From positions 36,124-100,123 of the forward strand of contig CANNGN010000013.1 of NCBI GenBank assembly GCA_947504195.1: a stretch of 64,000 bases of DNA, read 5' to 3'. A program made the position numbers and the translations under genes. Below, piece after piece: positions 37,894-44,287 of the stretch. The notes beneath the pieces are model-generated. The model saw only the letters and a list, made by a program, of their open reading frames with translations, searched no databases and was not told the DNA's origin. This stretch comes from an uncultured Vibrio sp. (GTDB taxonomy: Bacteria > Pseudomonadota > Gammaproteobacteria > Enterobacterales > Vibrionaceae). Numbering within the stretch: the stretch's first letter is position 1; the number at the start of each line of letters is the position of its first letter.

Positions 37894-38502
37894 ATGGGAT
37901 TAATAATCGGTGTGACCGGAGGCATTGCTAGCGGAAAAACGACCGTGGCAAATCTATTTCAGCAACACTTTGGTATCGAAATCGTTGATGCCGACATTAT
38001 TGCTCGAGATGTTGTATCTCTTAATTCTGAAGGGCTATTGAGGATAACGGAACATTTCGGAAACAAAGTAATACAGGACGACGGTACACTAGATAGAGTT
38101 GCATTAAGACACATTATATTTAGCCAGCCCAAAGAAAAAGCCTGGCTAGATAATTTACTCCACCCAATGATAAGACGAAGAATGGTTGAAGCACTCGATG
38201 AAACTCATTCTCCTTATACATTATTGGTTATTCCACTTCTGGTAGAGAATAACCTGCAATCAATGGCCGACCGCATATTGGTTATTGATGTCGATGAAGA
38301 AATACAAATAACACGTACGATGCAACGAGATGAAATCGATCGAGAACATGCAAAACGAATTGTTGCTTCGCAAGCATCACGTCAACAACGCTTAGCGGTT
38401 GCCGATGATGTGATTAAAAATCAATTCTCAAATGATGAACTTTTACAAATGGTCACGAAATTACATCAAAAGTATCTAGCCATGTGTGACGAAAACTTGT
38501 AA
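37894..38502 (+). CDS. coaE: Dephospho-CoA kinase
   Basis: Last step of coenzyme A synthesis. P-loop GVTGGIASGKTT at the N terminus, the DADIIARD motif and the lid region RDEIDREHAKRIVASQ. 202 aa. It starts 13 bases after pilD with a GAGGGAAAG ribosome binding site, so coaE-zapD-yacG are probably read with the pil genes. The window also holds panB and panC of the same pathway. Confidence 0.96.
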   Translation: MGLIIGVTGGIASGKTTVANLFQQHFGIEIVDADIIARDVVSLNSEGLLRITEHFGNKVIQDDGTLDRVALRHIIFSQPKEKAWLDNLLHPMIRRRMVEALDETHSPYTLLVIPLLVENNLQSMADRILVIDVDEEIQITRTMQRDEIDREHAKRIVASQASRQQRLAVADDVIKNQFSNDELLQMVTKLHQKYLAMCDENL

Positions 38503-38533
38503 AAATAAAATCTGTATAGATAAAGGCTAACTG

Positions 38534-39274
38534 ATGACTACGCATAAGTTTGAACATCCATTAAATGAAAAAACACGAATCTATTTGAGAGTCGAATCGC
38601 TGCTAGCTCAAATAGATAAATCAACTCAATTCTCTCGTGAGTCGGACTATCAACTCTTTTTTCGCTCTCTATTTGATTTGGTTGATATCTCGGAGCAAAT
38701 ACAGCTGCGCAATGAATTAGCAAAAGACCTAGATAAACAGCGAGTAATGTATCGTAGTTGGCTTGATGTTGAAGGCGTCGATCAAAGTACCTTGCTCGCT
38801 CTATTAAATGATATAGACACCGCACATCAAGATATAATGAAATCAGAACGGTTTGGTGTATCGCTAAAAGAAGATCGCTTCCTTAACTCGATAAAACAAC
38901 GCTTCAGCTTGCCTGGAGGATCTTGTAGCTTTGATTTGCCAGCGCTTCATTATTGGCTTAGCCTTCCGATCGAGCAAAAGCAGGGTGATGCTCATAAATG
39001 GACCGATCCTTTGCTACCTTTAAAGCAAGGCTTGTCTTTATGGCTTAAACTTGCTCGTCAAACAGGAAGTGCCGACGCTAAATTAGCCGCTAGAGGTTTT
39101 TTCCAGTGTGATACCGAAAATGCAAGTATGCTCCGCCTAGATATCCCATTGGAACACGGTGTATTTCCGATGATTTCAGGCCATAAAAATCGCTTTGCCA
39201 TCAAATTCATAGAGTTTGAATCAGGTAAAGCAACCCAACAAGACATCGAATTTGAATTGGCTATTTGCAGCTAG
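38534..39274 (+). CDS. zapD: Cell division protein ZapD
   Basis: FtsZ-bundling protein that stabilises the Z ring. The 246-aa sequence has the family opening FEHPLNEKTRIYLRVE and a SFDLPALHYWLSLP segment, and matches the former YacF/DUF1342 family. It lies between coaE and yacG as in E. coli. Confidence 0.94.
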   Translation: MTTHKFEHPLNEKTRIYLRVESLLAQIDKSTQFSRESDYQLFFRSLFDLVDISEQIQLRNELAKDLDKQRVMYRSWLDVEGVDQSTLLALLNDIDTAHQDIMKSERFGVSLKEDRFLNSIKQRFSLPGGSCSFDLPALHYWLSLPIEQKQGDAHKWTDPLLPLKQGLSLWLKLARQTGSADAKLAARGFFQCDTENASMLRLDIPLEHGVFPMISGHKNRFAIKFIEFESGKATQQDIEFELAICS

Positions 39275-39308
39275 TTAGTATTTACATTCATTTAAAAGTT
39301 TAATTGAT

Positions 39309-39518
39309 ATGACCCAAAAGACCATTAAAGTAAAATGCCCACAATGTGCAACAGAAGTCGAGTGGAGTGAACATAGTCCCTTCCGCCCATTTTGCAGTAA
39401 GAAGTGCCAAATGATTGATTTTGGAGAATGGGCAAATGAAGAAGTTTCTATCCCTGGAGCTCCTGATATGTCGGATGGTGATAACTGGTCAGAAGCGCCA
39501 GAAGGCTATAAGCATTAA
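39309..39518 (+). CDS. yacG: DNA gyrase inhibitor YacG (zinc-ribbon protein)
   Basis: Small zinc protein that binds GyrB and inhibits gyrase in E. coli. The ligands are CPQC and CSKKC (residues about 10-13 and 29-33), followed by the conserved FGEWANEEVSIPG tail. 69 aa. Last gene of the pil-coaE-zapD-yacG run; a hairpin with a T run (39578-39606) follows, which separates it from the sigma-factor module. Confidence 0.95.
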   Translation: MTQKTIKVKCPQCATEVEWSEHSPFRPFCSKKCQMIDFGEWANEEVSIPGAPDMSDGDNWSEAPEGYKH

Positions 39519-39577
39519 TTAACTATCTATGATTTCTATGTTTTTTGTAATTGCTTTAATAAATGAGAAATAGGTAC

Positions 39578-39606
39578 TAAAAGAGTCTAAATGGCTCTTT
39601 TTTTTT
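39578..39606 (+). terminator. Terminator after yacG
   Basis: AAAGAGTC / GGCTCTTT stem (one G-T pair) followed by T residues, just before the sigma-factor promoter. Confidence 0.75.
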
Positions 39607-39633
39607 ATGGTTAAATTTTTTTTAACTAAAGAG

Positions 39634-39660
39634 TGTTATAAAATTAATGGACTGTCCGTC
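39634..39660 (+). promoter_or_regulatory. ECF-type promoter of the sigma-factor gene
   Basis: TGTTATAA, 15 bases, then CGTC (39657-39660), 26 bases before the sigma start codon. It resembles the blocks before the precursor genes (TGTAATAG-15-CGTC), which implies that the sigma factor transcribes its own gene. CGTC is a known -10 element of many ECF sigma factors; the assignment to this sigma factor is inference. Confidence 0.65.
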
Positions 39661-39686
39661 TAATCAAACAAGAAGGTGAAGCAATA

Positions 39687-40319
39687 ATGAACTCAGCCAC
39701 TGAATCAAGCTTCGAACAACCTGAATCTAGTACCAATCCATTTATGGATAGTACTTATATGGAATCACTGCGTGTTGATATGCTGAAATTTGCTCAACTA
39801 CAAGTACAAGACTTTCAGTTAGCGGAAGATGCTGTTCAAGAAGCGATGATTTCAGCGTATCAACATTTAGATAAATTTGAACGAAAATCAGCTATAAAAA
39901 CTTGGATCTTTTCAATCTTGAAAAACAAACTGATCGATCTTTTACGTAAAGAAAAACGACTCACCGTTGCAAGTCAGTTAGAAGAAGGAAAAGGTCTAAA
40001 CGGCGATGCTCTCATGGACCAATTGTTTAAAGAAAATGGTCACTGGCATAAGCACGAACGACCAGCTAAATGGAATCAACCTGATAACGGTGTTGAGAGT
40101 GAGCATTTTTGGCGTGTGTTTGAAGCCTGTTTAGAAGGGTTACCTGCTCGTTATTCACGTTTGTTTATGATGAGAGAGTTCCTTGAGCTTGAGAGTAATG
40201 AAATTGTTGAAAATGAAGAGATCACCGTCAGTCATCTCAACGTTACTCTATATCGAGCACGTTTACGATTGCGCGAGTGCCTCGAAAATAACTGGTTTTG
40301 TCAAGAAGGAGCCGCATAA
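39687..40319 (+). CDS. ECF-family RNA polymerase sigma factor of the bufferin-type locus
   Basis: 210-aa sigma-70 family protein with region 2 (about residues 25-92, including LAEDAVQEAMISAYQHLDKF and KTWIFSILKNKLIDLLRKEKR) and region 4 (about 140-200, LPARYSRLFMMREFLELES ... LYRARLRLRECLE). Regions 1.1 and 3 are missing, as in ECF factors. The linker carries an unusual GHWHKH cluster (His 119, 121, 123), and the C-terminal tail has two Cys (198, 205). The GHW...P..W linker recalls a subgroup often found with zinc-finger anti-sigma proteins. The gene overlaps its anti-sigma gene by one base. It likely drives its own promoter and those of the precursor genes; the inducing signal is unknown, copper or oxidant stress being the best guess. 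Confidence 0.88.
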   Translation: MNSATESSFEQPESSTNPFMDSTYMESLRVDMLKFAQLQVQDFQLAEDAVQEAMISAYQHLDKFERKSAIKTWIFSILKNKLIDLLRKEKRLTVASQLEEGKGLNGDALMDQLFKENGHWHKHERPAKWNQPDNGVESEHFWRVFEACLEGLPARYSRLFMMREFLELESNEIVENEEITVSHLNVTLYRARLRLRECLENNWFCQEGAA

Positions 40320-40507
40320 TGTTAAATTGTAAACAAGCCACCCAATTGCTCTCAGAACGTTTAGAGCGACCTTTAGAATCTAAAGAAAAAGTCGCGCTTA
40401 CGTTGCATACAGCCATGTGTCCTGGGTGCCGTCGCTTTGGGCAACAGATGGAAGAAATTAGTAACATTTCAAAGGCTTACTTACAAAAAGATAAAAAAGA
40501 AAAATAA
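40319..40507 (+). CDS. Small zinc-finger anti-sigma factor
   Basis: 62-aa soluble protein with Cys4 and the H-x3-C-x2-C motif (His30, Cys34, Cys37) typical of the ZAS anti-sigma domain. The start is decided by the TAATG overlap with the sigma gene; a longer frame to 40298 lies inside the sigma coding region. There is no membrane segment and almost nothing beyond the zinc domain, so it is a minimal cytoplasmic sensor/inhibitor. Zinc ejection by metal or thiol oxidation, as known for other ZAS proteins, is a reasonable inference. Ends in a Lys-rich tail. Confidence 0.82.
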   Translation: MLNCKQATQLLSERLERPLESKEKVALTLHTAMCPGCRRFGQQMEEISNISKAYLQKDKKEK

Positions 40508-40520
40508 TTTTATCTTTTTG

Positions 40521-40547
40521 TGTAATAGATTCTACCGACCCTACGTC
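40521..40547 (+). promoter_or_regulatory. ECF-type promoter of precursor gene 1
   Basis: TGTAATAGATT block beginning 40521, CGTC at 40544-40547, spacer 15 bases, 33 bases before the start codon. Same -35 block as before precursor 3. Confidence 0.7.
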
Positions 40548-40580
40548 AAATAAGTGAATCCAAATTAATAGGAAACACTT

Positions 40581-40859
40581 ATGAAAAATACGACTAAATC
40601 AACACTAGCACTTGCTCTCACTTCTGCAGTTACTCTAGCTGCAGCCACACTACCTGCTCATGCAGCCGATAAAGAAAAATGTTTTGGCGTCGCTCTTGCT
40701 GGACAAAATGATTGCGCAGCAGGCCCTGGCACTTCATGTGCTGGCACATCAAAAACAGATTATCAAAGCAATGCTTGGAAACTCGTTCCTGCTGGCACTT
40801 GTACCACAATGGAATCTCCAACATCTAATACTGGATTTGGTCAACTAAAAGAATTTTAA
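40581..40859 (+). CDS. Bufferin-type exported precursor, copy 1 (DUF2282)
   Basis: 92-aa small protein. Residues 1-28 are a signal peptide (Lys-rich start, Ala/Leu core, cut after PAHA). The mature 64 residues contain four Cys (34, 45, 53, 74) in KCFGVALAGQNDC, GTSCAGTSK and GTCTTM, the pattern of DUF2282 proteins. In described bufferin systems such Cys are converted by a DUF692 enzyme to metal-binding rings and the product chelates copper in the periplasm; the same role is inferred here from the downstream DUF692/DUF2063/DoxX genes. It differs from copies 2 and 3 in the mature part by a single residue (Asn for Asp in SNTGF). It has its own ECF-type promoter. Confidence 0.85.
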   Translation: MKNTTKSTLALALTSAVTLAAATLPAHAADKEKCFGVALAGQNDCAAGPGTSCAGTSKTDYQSNAWKLVPAGTCTTMESPTSNTGFGQLKEF

Positions 40860-40952
40860 GTTATTAAATACTCTTTTTTAGTCAGAAATCCCTGACAGAG
40901 CGACTACAATTAAATTTAATTCATTTATTTTTAACATATTGATAACCAGCCA

Positions 40953-40956
40953 CATC
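40953..40956 (+). promoter_or_regulatory. Degenerate ECF-type -10 before precursor gene 2
   Basis: CATC takes the place of CGTC and is followed by the same AAATATTAAACA as in copy 3, 31 bases before the start codon. The -35 position (15 bases upstream) reads TTTAACAT, a poor match to TGTAATAG. Probably a weakened promoter, with copy 2 also read through from copy 1. Confidence 0.4.
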
Positions 40957-40987
40957 AAATATTAAACATGAATAGTGAGGAACAGAT

Positions 40988-41266
40988 ATGAAAAACACGA
41001 CTAAATCGACACTAGCGTTAGCACTAACTTCAGCAGTAACACTAGCAGCGGCGACTATGCCAGCACAAGCTGCCGATAAAGAGAAATGTTTTGGTGTTGC
41101 TCTTGCTGGGCAAAATGACTGTGCTGCTGGCCCTGGTACTTCATGTGCTGGCACATCAAAAACAGATTACCAAAGCAATGCTTGGAAACTCGTTCCTGCT
41201 GGTACCTGTACCACAATGGAATCTCCAACATCTGACACTGGCTTTGGTCAACTTAAAGAATTTTAA
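40988..41266 (+). CDS. Bufferin-type exported precursor, copy 2 (DUF2282)
   Basis: 92 aa, same architecture as copy 1: signal peptide cut after PAQA at residue 28, then a mature part identical in protein sequence to copy 3 and one residue different from copy 1. Cys at 34, 45, 53 and 74. The DNA differs from copy 3 at about 18 third positions in the 64 mature codons with no amino-acid change, so the copies are old and kept under strong selection. Ribosome binding site GTGAGGAACAG. The upstream promoter looks damaged. Confidence 0.85.
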   Translation: MKNTTKSTLALALTSAVTLAAATMPAQAADKEKCFGVALAGQNDCAAGPGTSCAGTSKTDYQSNAWKLVPAGTCTTMESPTSDTGFGQLKEF

Positions 41267-41333
41267 GTGATAAGTCACTATTTAGAACATAGAACAAAAG
41301 AAGTAAGCCTTAATTAAAAATATATAAATAATG

Positions 41334-41360
41334 TGTAATAGATTGATGCTCTATAACGTC
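41334..41360 (+). promoter_or_regulatory. ECF-type promoter of precursor gene 3
   Basis: TGTAATAG at 41334-41341, 15 bases, CGTC at 41357-41360, then AAATATTAAACA; 33 bases before the start codon. Confidence 0.7.
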
Positions 41361-41393
41361 AAATATTAAACACTAAAAATGAAGGAAGAAATA

Positions 41394-41672
41394 ATGAAAA
41401 ACTCAACAAAATCAACATTAGCAATTGCATTAACTTCTGCCGTTACGTTAGCAGCAGCGACATTACCTGCTCATGCTGCCGATAAAGAAAAATGTTTTGG
41501 CGTAGCCCTTGCTGGTCAAAATGACTGCGCTGCAGGTCCTGGTACTTCATGTGCTGGTACATCAAAAACAGATTACCAAAGCAATGCTTGGAAGCTCGTT
41601 CCTGCTGGGACTTGTACCACAATGGAGTCTCCAACCTCTGATACTGGTTTTGGCCAACTTAAAGAGTTTTAA
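41394..41672 (+). CDS. Bufferin-type exported precursor, copy 3 (DUF2282)
   Basis: 92 aa when started at ATG 41394, which matches the other copies and has AAGGAAGAAATA before it; an in-frame ATG at 41379 would add five residues before the signal peptide and is rejected. The signal peptide ends PAHA and the mature part is identical to copy 2. Four Cys as in the other copies. Own intact ECF-type promoter. Confidence 0.85.
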   Translation: MKNSTKSTLAIALTSAVTLAAATLPAHAADKEKCFGVALAGQNDCAAGPGTSCAGTSKTDYQSNAWKLVPAGTCTTMESPTSDTGFGQLKEF

Positions 41673-41730
41673 GTTATACAGCACGCCCCTGAACAAAACA
41701 GATAAGCCTTGATTATAAATAGAACTAACG

Positions 41731-41758
41731 TGGAATAGATTGACGATTCATAATCGTC
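41731..41758 (+). promoter_or_regulatory. ECF-type promoter of precursor gene 4 and the modification genes
   Basis: TGGAATAG at 41731-41738, 16 bases, CGTC at 41755-41758, followed by ATATATTAAACA; 34 bases before the precursor 4 start. Because genes 4, DUF692, DUF2063 and DoxX are tightly packed, this promoter should also drive the enzymes. Confidence 0.65.
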
Positions 41759-41792
41759 ATATATTAAACACAAGAAACTAAAGGAAAGAATA

Positions 41793-42071
41793 ATGAAGAA
41801 CTCAACGAAATCGACACTCGCAATCGCATTAACTTCAGCTGTCGCGTTAGCTGCAGCTACACTACCCGCTCAAGCTGCTAGTAAAGAAAAATGTTATGGC
41901 GTTTCTCTTGCTGGCCAAAATGATTGTGCAGCTGGTCCCGGTACAACATGTGCGGGTACTTCAAAAGTTGATCATCAAGGAAACGCATGGAAATACGCTC
42001 CAGCTGGCACTTGTACTACAATGAAATCAACAACTTCTGACACCGGATTCGGTCAGCTTAAAGCGTTTTAA
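41793..42071 (+). CDS. Bufferin-type exported precursor, copy 4, diverged (DUF2282)
   Basis: 92 aa with the same signal peptide type (cut after PAQA) and the same four Cys positions, but the mature part has diverged: SKEKCYGVSLAG, GPGTTCAGTSKVDHQGNAWKYAPAG and TTMKSTTS, so charge and aromatic content change (extra His, Tyr and Lys, fewer acids). It ends 14 bases before the DUF692 gene, which makes it the copy directly coupled to the enzymes. It may bind a different metal or be the ancestral copy; both are inference. Confidence 0.85.
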   Translation: MKNSTKSTLAIALTSAVALAAATLPAQAASKEKCYGVSLAGQNDCAAGPGTTCAGTSKVDHQGNAWKYAPAGTCTTMKSTTSDTGFGQLKAF

Positions 42072-42085
42072 GTGAGAAGAAAGAT

Positions 42086-42967
42086 ATGATTAACTTATCG
42101 ACCAATGAAGGTGTGAAAATACCTTCTTTTCCTCAAGGTTCAGGGGTGAGTTTAAAGCCGCAGCACTTTGACATAATTATCAGCCAGCAACCTGAAATAG
42201 GTTTCTTTGAAATTCATGCTGAGAATTATCTTGCTGCCGGTGGCCCAAATCGCCACTTCCTTGAAAAAATTCGTCAAGATTATCCGATTACCGTTCACGG
42301 AGTTGGCTTGTCGATAGGTGGAGAGAATGAGCTCAATATTCATCATCTCAACCAAGTTGTGGAATTGGTCGATAGAGTTGAACCTATTGTATTTTCAGAA
42401 CATTTAGCATGGTCAAGCCATGATGATATTTTTTACAACGATCTTTTGCCGTTGCCATACACCGAAGCAACCCTCAATCGAGTTTGCCAACACATAGATC
42501 AAGTTCAAGATAAGTTGAAGAGACAAATTTTACTTGAAAACCCTGCAACTTACTTAATGTTCAATCAAACCTGTATGTCAGAGATTGAATTTATTCAGAG
42601 CATTGTAAAACGAACAGGATGTGGGCTATTACTCGACATCAATAATGTTGCCGTGAGCTGCTTTAATCACCAAGCAGACGCTAGAAAATATTTGGAGCAA
42701 TTTCCAGTACAGCATGTTGAGCAAATTCACTTAGCCGGATTTGCTTTAGATAATAAGAGTACGCCTCCATTACGTATTGATTCTCACGATCGACCTATCG
42801 ATGATGAAGTTTGGCAATTGTATTTAGAATTGTTGACTCGTCACGGTGATATTGCGACTTTAATTGAATGGGATGGTCAGCTTCCTGAATTCGACGTATT
42901 CCAAGAACAAGTAAATCAAGCAAATCGTTACCGCCTTGATGCCGCAACAACCAAATTGCAGGGTTAA
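42086..42967 (+). CDS. bufB: DUF692 multinuclear non-heme iron oxidase (BufB-like)
   Basis: 293-aa TIM-barrel enzyme of the MNIO (DUF692) family, which modifies Cys in peptide precursors. Expected iron ligands are visible: His71 (HGVGLS), Glu105-His106 (SEHLAW), Glu151-Asn152 (LLENPATY), Asp184 and Asn187 (LLDINN), His215 (IHLAGF), His234-Asp235 (SHDRP) and Glu261 (IEWDG). The symbol follows the bufferin nomenclature and is assigned by gene context. The substrate is presumably the four upstream precursors. The stop overlaps the next start (TAATG). Confidence 0.88.
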   Translation: MINLSTNEGVKIPSFPQGSGVSLKPQHFDIIISQQPEIGFFEIHAENYLAAGGPNRHFLEKIRQDYPITVHGVGLSIGGENELNIHHLNQVVELVDRVEPIVFSEHLAWSSHDDIFYNDLLPLPYTEATLNRVCQHIDQVQDKLKRQILLENPATYLMFNQTCMSEIEFIQSIVKRTGCGLLLDINNVAVSCFNHQADARKYLEQFPVQHVEQIHLAGFALDNKSTPPLRIDSHDRPIDDEVWQLYLELLTRHGDIATLIEWDGQLPEFDVFQEQVNQANRYRLDAATTKLQG

Positions 42968-43731
42968 TGATGAATAATGAATTTACCTCGATATTAGGTC
43001 TAATAAAGCCAGCATCAGATTCTGAGTCACATGACCTCAGTTGGATCAATGCACCTTCAGCATCACAGGCGAAGAAGCGTTTAGCGGTCTATCAGAATAA
43101 CGTAGCTCACTCATTAATCGAAGCGGTGCTGGAAACATTTCCGGTTTGTGCGCAATTACTGGGAGAAGACTACTTTAAAGCGTTAGCTCAAGAGTACATT
43201 CAGCAACATCCGCCGACTTCACCAGTGTTGAGTTACCTTGGAGAACATTTCTCCCAATTTATTGCAGATTTTCCACCATTAAAAAGTCATTCATATTTAA
43301 CTGAAGTCGCGTACCTTGAGTATCAGCTATTATGTTTAACTTTATCTCAAGAACAATCGGTGCTCGATAAAGCAGAACTAACTCAGATATTGTCCACTCA
43401 TGAAAATGCGCTTGATGGCCAGTGGGTTGTCGCTGATACGGTATCGCTCTGGAACACAAATTACGCAGCGGGGTCGCTTTATTTTGCTCATCAACCCGAA
43501 AGCGACATCAATTTAACTCAACTTAACTGGAAACAAGCCGAGACTCTACTTTTCGCTAAACAAGGCTTGTGGGGACGTTGTTACCCCATAAGCCAAGATC
43601 TGTACCAAATTATTGAAAAACTAAAAGATAAACAATCCTTGGCACAAGCTTGCGAAGGTGTTGAAGAAGACAAATTGCCGCAGCTAATAGGTCAATTACT
43701 TGAGCTGCCCATTTTTACTGAGATAGTGTGA
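42967..43731 (+). CDS. bufC: DUF2063 partner protein (BufC-like)
   Basis: 254-aa protein with the DUF2063 domain in its first half (RLAVYQNNVAHSLIEAVLETFP, then LLGEDYFKALAQEYIQQHPPTSPVLSYLG). In described systems this protein binds the precursor leader and works with the DUF692 enzyme. The C-terminal half is a separate small domain. It is translationally coupled to the DUF692 gene and its stop codon lies 8 bases before the DoxX start. Confidence 0.85.
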   Translation: MMNNEFTSILGLIKPASDSESHDLSWINAPSASQAKKRLAVYQNNVAHSLIEAVLETFPVCAQLLGEDYFKALAQEYIQQHPPTSPVLSYLGEHFSQFIADFPPLKSHSYLTEVAYLEYQLLCLTLSQEQSVLDKAELTQILSTHENALDGQWVVADTVSLWNTNYAAGSLYFAHQPESDINLTQLNWKQAETLLFAKQGLWGRCYPISQDLYQIIEKLKDKQSLAQACEGVEEDKLPQLIGQLLELPIFTEIV

Positions 43732-43739
43732 GGTTTCCA

Positions 43740-44225
43740 ATGAAATATACTGAATTAGCCGATAAGGTTGAATTACTACCTAAAATACCTGAGAGCGTGA
43801 TTTTATTCCTCGCTCGATTAAGCCTCGCGGCGATCTTTTGGCTTTCAGCTCAAACGAAGATAGATGGTTTAGTGATAAACTTTGTCACTGGAGAGTTTGC
43901 GTTAGGTTGGCCATCTATTAAAGAGACTACCTTTTATTTATTCGAATACGAATACGCTTTACCTATTATCCCCCCTGTACTTGCAGCCTATTTAGCAACA
44001 TTTGCCGAGCATATTTTACCGATTTTATTACTTGTCGGATTCGCTAGCCGTTTAGCAGCGTTAGGCTTATTTGTAATGACAATGACCATTCAAATTTTTG
44101 TCTATCCCGATGCATACGCTACGCATTTAACTTGGGCAACACTTGCACTTCTTATTGTTGCGAGAGGACCAGGAGTGATGTCTCTCGATCATTTGGTAAA
44201 ACGAGCAATTGATGATTGGATATAA
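43740..44225 (+). CDS. bufD: DoxX-family membrane protein (BufD-like)
   Basis: 161-aa membrane protein with about four hydrophobic segments (VILFLARLSLAAIFWLS near residue 20; YLATFAEHILPILLLVGF near 85; two more after it) and the DoxX pattern of an N-terminal RLSLA..F helix. DoxX genes close many bufferin operons; the function is not established and may concern redox or membrane handling of the metal. ATG 43740 with GTGAGG before it is preferred over the in-frame GTG at 43728. Confidence 0.82.
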   Translation: MKYTELADKVELLPKIPESVILFLARLSLAAIFWLSAQTKIDGLVINFVTGEFALGWPSIKETTFYLFEYEYALPIIPPVLAAYLATFAEHILPILLLVGFASRLAALGLFVMTMTIQIFVYPDAYATHLTWATLALLIVARGPGVMSLDHLVKRAIDDWI

Positions 44226-44236
44226 TGAATAACTAG

Positions 44237-44261
44237 AAAAGCCGAGCATTGCTCGGCTTTT
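44237..44261. terminator. Bidirectional terminator between bufD and parC
   Basis: AAAAGCCGAGC-ATT-GCTCGGCTTTT hairpin with A and T tracts on both sides, closing the sigma/bufferin module and parC. Confidence 0.9.
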
Positions 44262-44287
44262 CTATTCAACATCAACTCATTGCTCAA

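Noticed and set aside
40630..40824. Minus-strand open frames opposite the precursor genes (also 40921-41154 and 41443-41634)
   Set aside because: They recur only because the precursor genes are repeated; no start signals and no sense as proteins.
40581..42071. Four similar units of about 400 bases could look like a tandem repeat, CRISPR-like array or assembly duplication
   Set aside because: Each unit is an intact gene with its own signal peptide, and the copies differ at many silent positions and in their spacers, so they are true paralogues and not an array or artefact.
43728..43739. GTG start for the DoxX gene overlapping the DUF2063 stop
   Set aside because: The ATG 12 bases later has a better placed GTGAGG and a normal N terminus.
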